Source of the DNA: an uncultured Bacteroidales bacterium
Lineage (GTDB): Bacteria; Bacteroidota; Bacteroidia; Bacteroidales; Paludibacteraceae
Assembly: GCA_903912795.1 (NCBI GenBank)
Contig: CAIWIS010000028.1
Coordinates: 1 to 10,650 of the forward strand
Direction: 5' to 3'
DNA length: 10,650 nucleotides
How positions within the stretch are numbered: the stretch's first letter is position 1; every line of letters begins with the position of its first letter. Below are positions 5,374 through 10,650 of the stretch, piece by piece. Both the position numbers and the translations under genes were made by a program. The notes under the pieces were generated by a model. The model saw only the letters and a list, made by a program, of their open reading frames with translations, was not told the origin of the DNA and did no database searches.

Positions 5374-6879
5374 TTAAAACCCAAAGTCATCCGTTTTTTT
5401 CACTTCCTTAGCTTTGGGGCGAATAGTGGTGTGTTTCGGTATTCCTTCAACAAAAATGGCTTTGTTTGGTTCGGCCGGACAAATATACTCGCAACCACCG
5501 CAGCCTACACATAAACTGCTATCGGTTTCGGGGATTGATAGGTTGTTTTTGTAATCAACCATTTGTATGGCCTCCGTAGGGCAGCGATTGTAACATCGAC
5601 CGCAGTCAACACCATCGGTAAATACAATGCAATTTTCCATTACAAAACGAACCTGACCCATTTGGTTGAGTTTTTTTTGTTCTATTGATAGAGGAAGTAA
5701 AGCACCGGTGGGGCAAACGTCGGAGCACGCTGTACATTCGTACGTGCAATAATCGTTTTCGAAAGTGAGCATGGGCTGCATGATTCCACCAATGCCATAT
5801 TCCAGAAACGATGGTTTGATAATTTGGCAAGGACATTTACTTACACACAAATGACAGGATGTACATTTATCCATCAAATGACTCACACTCAATGACCCAG
5901 GAGGCGAAATGGGCAATTTACGACCAGTACGGATGCTGTTTACTCCCGGAACTTTTTGGGCTAACAGGTGAGTTGCAGCAACTCCGGTAACACCAACCGC
6001 CATCATAAACCGTCGGCGTGAGGCATTCACCACTTGTTTGCGGTTTTTGATGGGTAATTTAAACGAATAGCTAAATGCAATGGCATCGTCTTTACAAACT
6101 TCCAAGCAGTCGAAACAGTTGATACAGCGGCTGGCATCAATTTGATGTCCCTTTACACTTATACACTGTGCTTTACAACTGCGGGCACAAGCTCCACACG
6201 ACGTACAATTGTTTTCGTTGATGCGAATTTTGAAAAGCGAAAACCGACTGAAAAAGCCCAAGGTAGTGCCAACGGGACAAATTGAATTACAATAAATACG
6301 CCCATTTACCCAAGCCATATATCCCACTACAAGCAAAGTAACTAAGGCAATAATCAACGAAAATACCGAAAGCAAGTAAATGCTAACATGCGCAAACCTA
6401 TCGCTTCCGTAATGCGTAAAAATCAAAGTCAGCAAGTTATTTCCTGCTAGATAAGCTGGTTTAAAAACATGAATTGCCATGCGCGAAAAAGCACTATACG
6501 GATCGAGCAATCCCAACAAAAAGGTTGAACCACTGATAAATGCTATAAATGTTGCACCCAAAAACGACCAACGCATGGCCGTAAGTGCTTTGCGATATCG
6601 AAATCGCTTTTTAGGATTTATGACGCGCGAAAACCAAGTTATAACATCCTGATAAACACCCAAAGGACAAATAGAAGAGCAATAAACCCGACCAAATACA
6701 AAAGTAAGTAATGTGAGTCCTATTAGTATAGCTATATTCACAGCCAACAAAGCAGGCACCAACTGAATATGCGCCAAAATATGAAATTTTGAAGGCAATA
6801 AACCTGCAAAATTAACGATATAAATGGTGAGCAATACGCTAATTAATAGCGAAATAGCAATTCTTATTTTTCGAAGCAT
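5374..6879 (-). CDS. Membrane polyferredoxin, NapH-NapG-like fusion
   Basis: The 501-residue product has two halves. Residues 1-280 resemble NapH/MauN (Fer4_5) proteins: four hydrophobic segments (about 5-25, 42-62, 105-125, 168-190), two CxxxCP motifs (67-72 CSSICP, 197-202 CNSICP), and two ferredoxin motifs (Cys225/228/231/235 and 252/255/258/262). Residues 285-501 resemble NapG: a twin-arginine-like SRRRF (287-291) before a hydrophobic stretch (292-306), then Cys clusters at 339-349, 378-389, 426-433 (with Cys417) and 457-467. That is room for about six [4Fe-4S] clusters. Such proteins pass electrons between the quinone pool and a periplasmic or membrane oxidoreductase; no reductase is nearby, so the partner is unknown. 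The gene follows the phosphoribosyltransferase after 114 bp and may share its transcript; a weak -7-like TATATTTT lies just upstream on the minus strand. Its last codons match a hairpin arm at 1474-1498. Confidence 0.87.
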   Translation of the reverse strand: MLRKIRIAISLLISVLLTIYIVNFAGLLPSKFHILAHIQLVPALLAVNIAILIGLTLLTFVFGRVYCSSICPLGVYQDVITWFSRVINPKKRFRYRKALTAMRWSFLGATFIAFISGSTFLLGLLDPYSAFSRMAIHVFKPAYLAGNNLLTLIFTHYGSDRFAHVSIYLLSVFSLIIALVTLLVVGYMAWVNGRIYCNSICPVGTTLGFFSRFSLFKIRINENNCTSCGACARSCKAQCISVKGHQIDASRCINCFDCLEVCKDDAIAFSYSFKLPIKNRKQVVNASRRRFMMAVGVTGVAATHLLAQKVPGVNSIRTGRKLPISPPGSLSVSHLMDKCTSCHLCVSKCPCQIIKPSFLEYGIGGIMQPMLTFENDYCTYECTACSDVCPTGALLPLSIEQKKLNQMGQVRFVMENCIVFTDGVDCGRCYNRCPTEAIQMVDYKNNLSIPETDSSLCVGCGGCEYICPAEPNKAIFVEGIPKHTTIRPKAKEVKKTDDFGF

Positions 6880-6993
6880 AATATTTAAAAAGTAGAAATT
6901 GTAAAATATACTTTGTGATTTGAATGGTCTTAATTTCTCATTTTCTTAATTTCAAATCTTTCTGTTGTCCGTTGTCTGTCGACATGAAAATCA

Positions 6994-7392
6994 TTAAACC
7001 ATCCACGGAAACCGAAAGCAACTCTCATTAAAAAGGGCATAATCGGCATTCCCATTTACGGCAAAAGTTTTTACCACCTTGGCCTCACGCAGTATTTCTT
7101 TTGCAACTACGATGGTCGAACCCGATTTTATGCGGTCGTCAACCAACAGAATTTTTTTATCCTTAAAATCGAAATCAACTGGCTGCAACAACTTCGGACT
7201 ATCGTAACGCTGACGTTGGTTCTCGTCTTTAAAATTGATATGCAACACCTTCACTTCTAGCTGCAAACGTTGATTCAGTATGCCTGCTGGCACCAACCCG
7301 CCATTAGCTATAGCCACTATCATATCAAAAGGCTCGTCGATTTCTATTTCGGCAAAGCGCTGCATTATTTCGGTGAATGTTCGTGAGTTCAT
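6994..7392 (-). CDS. Purine-type phosphoribosyltransferase
   Basis: The 132-residue product carries the type I phosphoribosyltransferase signature: ILLVDDRIKSGSTI (81-94), the PRPP-binding loop with two acidic residues followed by the SGST phosphate loop, plus IVAIANGGLVPAGIL (25-39), the PPi-loop region after the first strand. The C-terminal CFRFPW (125-130) resembles the aromatic base-binding end of xanthine/hypoxanthine-type enzymes. A role in salvage of a purine base with PRPP is therefore likely, but the base cannot be fixed from sequence, and at 132 residues it is slightly short for that group. The start is supported by a good promoter that leaves a leader of about 15 nt. The IS element inserted just upstream of this promoter without damaging it. 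Confidence 0.82.
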   Translation of the reverse strand: MNSRTFTEIMQRFAEIEIDEPFDMIVAIANGGLVPAGILNQRLQLEVKVLHINFKDENQRQRYDSPKLLQPVDFDFKDKKILLVDDRIKSGSTIVVAKEILREAKVVKTFAVNGNADYALFNESCFRFPWMV

Positions 7393-7414
7393 ATTGGTGA
7401 TAATTTTGTAAGTG

Positions 7415-7446
7415 CAAAGCTAACACATTATTTTGAAAATTACAAT
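7415..7446 (-). promoter_or_regulatory. Promoter of the phosphoribosyltransferase gene
   Basis: On the minus strand ATTG (7443-7446) is followed after 20 nt by TAGCTTTG (7415-7422), an exact match to TAnnTTTG. Transcription would begin near 7408. The IS982-type element starts only 25 bp upstream of the -33 box. Confidence 0.6.
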
Positions 7447-7470
7447 CAGTATTATGAATAGAACTAATTT

Positions 7471-8505
7471 AACGTGAGTTCGACATAAGAATTAAAATAA
7501 TTGGAGTTGAAGTGAGTCAACTCTTTCAGCATTAATAGATGGTTTTTTAGGTAAAAAGCTATATGCAAGTAAGCCTGCAATCAAGTTTGTAATAAAATTA
7601 GTAAATGAACGATGTCTGGTATGCTCAATCTGACATATATTTTTCAATTCATCGTTAACCGATTCAATTACAGCTCTTTTACGAAGGTTTATTTTATCTT
7701 GCAAAGGAATTTCACCACCTTTCATATTGTTTCTCAATTTAGTAACCAAATGAATGCCATCTACAAAAAGAATATCTCTAAGTGTTTGGGAAATATATCC
7801 TCTATCAGCATATAGCTTTCCAAAGACTTATTTTATAAATGACTCATAATTAAGTGGTTCGCGGTCATCTACATTGCCTTGAGTTATGACAAAACTAAGT
7901 ATTTCACCTTTGTCATTAATGATAATATGTAGCTTAAAACCGAAGAACCAGCCAATTGTGCTCTTGCCCTTGGTGGCAATGCCGTAAAATACTTTATTCT
8001 GTTTCTCTCTTTTAATATGACAAGCTTTGAGAGTAGTTGAATCAACGAAACTTATTCCGGTGCATTCTCCCATTCTGCAGAGCTTTAAAAATAGCACTAA
8101 CGGGAAAGCGACCTGTTGTTGTAGTTCAACAAAACGATTGCAGGAAACCAATTGAGGAAATTCCTTGTTTAAATGTTGACTTACATAGAACAAATAGTAA
8201 TGCTTTAAATTTCTATAACATCCTAAATGAAAGGATATTAGAATAGTCATTACTTCGCTATGAGAGAGCTTTCCAAGCTTATTTCTGGTCTTTTTACCGT
8301 TATCTACTTGTAAAATATGTTTTTTGTATGATTTATCAAATTCTTTTGAAAAATCACCGCATAAATAGAAAATTTCAGTAATTTCGTTAGTGGTTAGCAT
8401 AGTGATGAATGTTAGTTATTTATTTGTATTTCAACACTATAAAGATAATAATTATCTCTGAATTATGCTAACTTTCTAACCATTTTCTTATATCGAACTC
8501 ACGTT
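7471..8505 (-). mobile_element. IS982-family insertion sequence, probably inactive
   Basis: The element is about 1,035 bp, the usual size for IS982. Its ends are inverted repeats: AACGTGAGTTCGACATAAGA (7471-7490) and the reverse complement of 8486-8505, which reads AACGTGAGTTCGATATAAGA, a 19/20 match. AATTT flanks both ends (7466-7470 and 8506-8510) and may be the target duplication, though in AT-rich DNA this is weak and the exact edges could shift by one or two bases. The single transposase gene inside is on the minus strand and broken by a stop codon. A -7-like TATCTTTA on the minus strand at 8440-8447 could drive it. Unless a transposase is supplied from elsewhere, the copy should be immobile. 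Confidence 0.88.
7492..8400 (-). pseudogene. IS982-family DDE transposase with in-frame stop
   Basis: The reading frame runs for 303 codons with a single internal TAA at 7828-7830 (codon 191) and no frameshift: ...YESFIK, stop, VFGKLYADRGYIS... in one frame. Restored, it is a full-length transposase of about 302 residues. The presumed DDE triad is Asp120 (SFVDSTTL), Asp199 (YADRGY) and Glu246 (KRAVIESVNDE), with the last in the characteristic RAVIE context. The stop separates the first Asp from the other two, so the 190-residue product lacks two of the three catalytic residues and cannot be active. IS982 transposases are normally a single continuous frame, so this is a nonsense mutation rather than programmed recoding, unless read-through occurs. 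Confidence 0.9.
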
Positions 8506-8552
8506 AATTTATATATTCAACTAATGATTTTTTTCTGCTAGGTTTACACCCT

Positions 8553-8592
8553 CAGTTCCGGTTACAGTCCTAATGTGGCTGTGCCGGAACTG
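8553..8592. other. Stable stem-loop upstream of the ATPase promoter
   Basis: CAGTTCCGG (8553-8561) and CCGGAACTG (8584-8592) pair perfectly. Inside, ACAG (8564-8567) pairs with CTGT (8579-8582) and CC with GG, giving a nearly continuous long stem around TAATGT. It is GC-rich against an AT-rich background. No T run follows on either strand, so a standard intrinsic terminator is unlikely. It could be a repeat-family palindrome or a remnant from before the IS insertion. Confidence 0.5.
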
Positions 8593-8630
8593 ATTTATAC
8601 ACAATACAAACATAATAATTGGCGAGTTTA

Positions 8631-8661
8631 TTGGTTATAGTCAATAAAATGTATATATTTG
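8631..8661 (+). promoter_or_regulatory. Promoter of the AAA_14 ATPase gene
   Basis: TTGG (8631-8634) is followed after 19 nt by TATATTTG (8654-8661), an exact TAnnTTTG box. Transcription should start near 8668, about 20 nt before the ATG at 8689. The in-frame ATG at 8659 lies inside the -7 box and so cannot be in the transcript; this decides the start codon of the gene. Confidence 0.65.
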
Positions 8662-8680
8662 CATCACTTATTGACTATAA
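8635..8680. promoter_or_regulatory. Perfect 13-bp inverted repeat spanning the promoter
   Basis: TTATAGTCAATAA (8635-8647) and TTATTGACTATAA (8668-8680) are exact reverse complements, separated by 20 bp that contain the -7 box. The first arm fills the spacer just after the -33 box and the second begins at the predicted transcription start. Centre-to-centre distance is 33 bp, about three helical turns, so both arms face the same side of the DNA. The upstream arm is not in the transcript, so this acts as DNA: most simply a two-site operator for a repressor. The regulator is unknown. Confidence 0.6.
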
Positions 8681-8688
8681 AGTATAAA

Positions 8689-9897
8689 ATGAAAATAATT
8701 GAAAGACATATTTATTCAGATAAAATAATTCCTTTTTTCGATAAAGGTATTATAAAGGTGCTTACGGGACAACGTCGTGTGGGCAAAAGTTTCTTGCTCA
8801 AACAATTGATGGATGCCGTTGCTACACAATACAAGGACGCAAACATTATTTATATTAATAAGGAATTTGAAAAATTCAGACACATAGAGTCGGAAGTTGA
8901 ATTGTTTAGATATATAAATGAAAATTTGTTGGACTCAGCAAAAAATTTCTTATTTATCGATGAAATTCAGGACATTGTGGGTTTTGAGCATGTTTTGCGC
9001 AGTTTGCAGGCCGAAAATAAATGCGACATAACTTGTACTGGAAGTAATGCCAAAATGCTTTCGTCGGAGTTAGCCACCTATTTGTCAGGCAGATACATTG
9101 AGTTTTATATTCACAGCCTTAGTTATACCGAATTTTTAGAACTTCACGAACTCGAAAATTCGGACAACTCGTTAAAACTGTTCCTAACATATGGTGGCAT
9201 GCCCTATTTGTCGCGCTTGCAATTAGAAGAAGAATATGTATTGGAGTATTTGAAAAACGTATTTTCAACCATTTTACTCAAAGATGTAGTTTCCAGAGAA
9301 AATATACGAAATGTAGCATTTCTGGAGACATTGATTGCCTATCTTGCTGATAATGTAGGGAGTTTATTTTCGGCAAATAATATTCATAAATATCTGAAAT
9401 CGCAACGCATTGACATATCGGTTAATATTATTTTAAATTATTTGCGAGCATTGAGCAATGCATATATTATTCATAAAGTACAACGAACGGATGTAAATGG
9501 GTTAAAGAAATTTGAAATCGGTGAAAAATATTACTTCGAAGATTTGGGACTTCGTAACTGTCAGCAAAACATTGATTTAAGCAGGGATATACACAAATTA
9601 ATGGAAAATGCAATTTACCAACATTTAAAAATACTGGGATATGAAGTATTCGTTGGTCAGTTAGATAAATTGGAAATTGACTTTGTAGGCGTTAAAAAAG
9701 GACAAAAAGTGTATGTACAATCGGCTTATTTGATAACTGACGAAAAAACGCACGAACGTGAATTTGGCAATTTACTGAAAATTCAAGATAGTTATCCAAA
9801 ATATGTTGTTACGATGGATAGTTTCAGTGCTGGTGGTAACTTTCAGGGTATCAATTGCATACATTTAAAAGATTTTTTAAGTAAAACAGCGATCTAA
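8689..9897 (+). CDS. AAA_14 / DUF4143 family ATP-binding protein
   Basis: With the start at 8689 the product has 402 residues (MKIIERHI...). An AAA+-like ATPase domain comes first: Walker A GQRRVGKS (27-34), Walker B FLFIDEIQD (87-95) and a sensor-like CTGSNAKM (116-123). A winged-helix-like middle region follows (about 215-280). The C-terminal DUF4143 part has the outline of a PD-(D/E)XK nuclease fold: Glu307 in MENAIY, EIDFV with Asp331, and YVQSAY with Gln344, then HEREFGNLLKIQDSYPKYVV. These proteins are common in Bacteroidetes and archaea, often in many copies, and are mostly uncharacterised; roles in DNA transactions or defence have been proposed but none can be assigned. The usual pattern near the nuclease core is YxQVAY; here the Val is Ser. 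The promoter carries an inverted repeat. The gene ends 14 bp before a broken sensor gene. A longer start at 8659 is rejected because it lies in the -7 box. Confidence 0.88.
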   Translation: MKIIERHIYSDKIIPFFDKGIIKVLTGQRRVGKSFLLKQLMDAVATQYKDANIIYINKEFEKFRHIESEVELFRYINENLLDSAKNFLFIDEIQDIVGFEHVLRSLQAENKCDITCTGSNAKMLSSELATYLSGRYIEFYIHSLSYTEFLELHELENSDNSLKLFLTYGGMPYLSRLQLEEEYVLEYLKNVFSTILLKDVVSRENIRNVAFLETLIAYLADNVGSLFSANNIHKYLKSQRIDISVNIILNYLRALSNAYIIHKVQRTDVNGLKKFEIGEKYYFEDLGLRNCQQNIDLSRDIHKLMENAIYQHLKILGYEVFVGQLDKLEIDFVGVKKGQKVYVQSAYLITDEKTHEREFGNLLKIQDSYPKYVVTMDSFSAGGNFQGINCIHLKDFLSKTAI

Positions 9898-9911
9898 TAG
9901 CATTTCATTAA

Positions 9912-10250
9912 ATGACCATGCTCCTTCGACATAACATATTCAAACTCCCCTCTTGGGTGGTTGGGTGGCTGTTTTTGTTATTGTCGCTTACCCTCACTGC
10001 AGTTCCCAAACTTTCGCGCAATTATGCATACCGCTATTTTACATCACGCGACGGACTGGTACAAATGCAGGTTCTTTGTGCTTTTCAGGATAGGGATGGA
10101 TTTATGTGGTTTGGAACCAAAGGAGGTGTAAGCCGATATGATGGGATTTCGTTTAAAAATTATAAGCAGGAAGATGGGATTCCTGTGGGGGTCTACTTCA
10201 AATATTCAAAAACTAAGTCTGCAAACAGCGAATGGCGAAATGATTTTTGA
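9912..10250 (+). pseudogene. N-terminal fragment of a propeller-type sensor protein
   Basis: After a signal peptide or membrane anchor (hydrophobic WVVGWLFLLLSLTLTAV at about residues 15-31), the frame encodes YRYFTSRDGLVQMQV, AFQDRDGFMWFGTKGGVSRYDG and FKNYKQEDGIP. This is the characteristic start of the extracytoplasmic two-component regulator beta-propeller found in Bacteroidetes sensor kinases and hybrid sensors, whose full proteins usually run to about 1,000 residues. Only the first blade (to about residue 93, near 10190) is recognisable; then the frame runs into about 19 unrelated residues and stops at 10250, while LytTR coding begins in the +1 frame. A deletion has removed the rest of the propeller, the Y_Y_Y and kinase regions and the start of the response regulator. 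Two candidate starts are 9912 and 9918. The protein is unlikely to sense or signal. Confidence 0.8.
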
Positions 10251-10530
10251 ACCTGATGAGATAATGTATTTTAAGTCGAACAAACGTGAATCTATTGCTC
10301 ATTTTGTAAATGGATTTATTGAGGTTACTGTACGATGTAATTTGAAAACCTTACAAAACAAATTGCCCGAAAACACCTTCTTACGGGTAAGTCGTCAGGC
10401 AATTATTAATAAACGATTTGTGAAATTTATTTCGCAAAGTAATAATACGATTACCTTGGCCGATGGTTACAAAAAATGTATTATTGAACGCGTATTTCCA
10501 GAAGTCTTTAAAAACCAGAAACTTATATGA
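10138..10530 (+). pseudogene. LytTR DNA-binding domain, 3' remnant of a response regulator
   Basis: From about 10200 this frame encodes a whole LytTR domain of about 105 residues: IQKLSLQTANGEMIFEPDEI, IMYFKSNKRESIAHFVNG, TLQNKLPENTFLRVSRQAI and INKRFVKFISQSNNTITLADG. The FLRVSRQAIINKRFV block is the hallmark of the family. LytTR domains bind direct repeats in promoters and normally sit behind a receiver domain with a phosphorylated Asp; here no receiver is present. The first ~20 codons (10138-10200) overlap the propeller fragment in another frame and are not LytTR-like. A start at 10138 or 10173 could give a free-standing DNA-binding protein of 130 or 118 residues, so a residual function is possible. 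The domain itself has no stop or visible damage, and a strong terminator follows 3 nt after its stop. Confidence 0.75.
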
Positions 10531-10533
10531 ACA

Positions 10534-10585
10534 CACATAAGGCACATTAGAATATCGCTTTCTAATGTGCCTTATGTGGTTTTTA
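10534..10585 (+). terminator. Strong intrinsic terminator after the LytTR remnant
   Basis: The arms at 10534-10552 (CACATAAGGCACATTAGAA) and 10560-10578 are perfect reverse complements, 19 bp with a 7-nt loop, followed by GTTTTT. It starts 3 nt after the LytTR stop. It separates this transcript from the leftward gene that ends at 10603. Confidence 0.85.
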
Positions 10586-10602
10586 AAACAGTAGTTTGGT
10601 TT

Positions 10603-10650
10603 TTAGCGTTTTTCAATAGCTTTGAGTAATGCAAAACCACCAAAAATCTG
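10603..10650 (-). CDS. C-terminal end of a gene entering from the right
   Basis: On the minus strand the window edge opens in a frame that reads QIFGGFALLKAIEKR and then TAA at 10603-10605. Only 15 codons are visible, too few to name the product. The convergent arrangement with a terminator between this stop and the LytTR stop fits a real gene end, but chance is not excluded. Confidence 0.4.
   Translation of the reverse strand, partial: QIFGGFALLKAIEKR

Noticed and set aside
5110..5514. A 134-codon open frame on the plus strand.
   Set aside because: It lies opposite the truncated NTF2-like copy and the polyferredoxin 3' end. Its similarity to a plus-strand frame at 4512-4694 is just the antisense of the duplication.
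6964..6984. Short tandem GTTGTCC-GTTGTCT-GTCGACA downstream of the phosphoribosyltransferase.
   Set aside because: Only two good 7-bp units, too short to call a repeat element; noted as low-complexity DNA in a 114-bp gap.
7750..7830. Programmed frameshift or two-gene transposase in the IS.
   Set aside because: Both parts are in the same frame, separated by a single TAA, with no slippery sequence required; IS982 normally has one frame.
8659..8688. Upstream in-frame ATG that would lengthen the ATPase by 10 residues.
   Set aside because: This ATG overlaps the -7 box, upstream of the expected transcription start, and family proteins begin near the MKIIERHI-like segment.

Overview
The window looks like a chromosomal piece of a Bacteroidetes (Bacteroidota) genome, probably from the Bacteroidales or a close relative. 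The evidence is a CotH-like secreted protein ending in a type IX secretion (T9SS) sorting domain, promoters of the Bacteroidetes form TTG(N19-20)TAnnTTTG, an AAA_14/DUF4143 ATPase, a propeller-sensor fragment beside a LytTR domain, an IS982-family insertion sequence, and AT-rich intergenic DNA full of palindromic repeats. The species cannot be named from this sequence.

Layout. 1-318: promoter region with three CCCCTTTAGGGG-type repeats. 319-1461 (+): lipoprotein aldose 1-epimerase. 1462-1969: 500 bp without a gene, holding a terminator-like hairpin, a degenerate ~42-bp periodic array of CATC...GATG palindromes, a strong bidirectional terminator, a REP-like repeat and the terminator of the next gene. 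1970-3934 (-): secreted CotH-family protein. 3935-4455: its promoter, then a cluster of hairpins and the second copy of the REP-like repeat. 4456-4893 (-): small NTF2-like (DUF4440/SnoaL type) lipoprotein. 4894-5143: hairpin-rich repeat DNA. 5144-5369 (-): 5'-truncated second copy of the NTF2-like gene. 5374-6879 (-): polyferredoxin that looks like a NapH-NapG fusion. 6994-7392 (-): purine-type phosphoribosyltransferase. 7471-8505: IS982-family element with an in-frame stop in its transposase. 8506-8688: stable hairpin, then a promoter flanked by a perfect 13-bp inverted repeat. 8689-9897 (+): AAA_14/DUF4143 ATPase. 9912-10530 (+): remains of a sensor plus LytTR regulator pair joined out of frame by a deletion. 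10534-10585: strong terminator. 10603-10650 (-): last 15 codons of a gene entering from the right.

The genes do not form one obvious pathway. The mutarotase and the CotH protein act in the envelope or outside the cell. The phosphoribosyltransferase and polyferredoxin are on the same strand 114 bp apart and could share a transcript. The main theme is genome decay and rearrangement: a partial tandem duplication, an IS element with a dead transposase, a deletion-fused regulator, and several intergenic repeat families. I found no CRISPR array, tRNA, rRNA or clear new defence system. The least explained signals are the inverted repeat around the ATPase promoter, the periodic palindrome array at 1541-1760, and a 25-bp identity between the galM-distal hairpin and the 3' end of the polyferredoxin gene.
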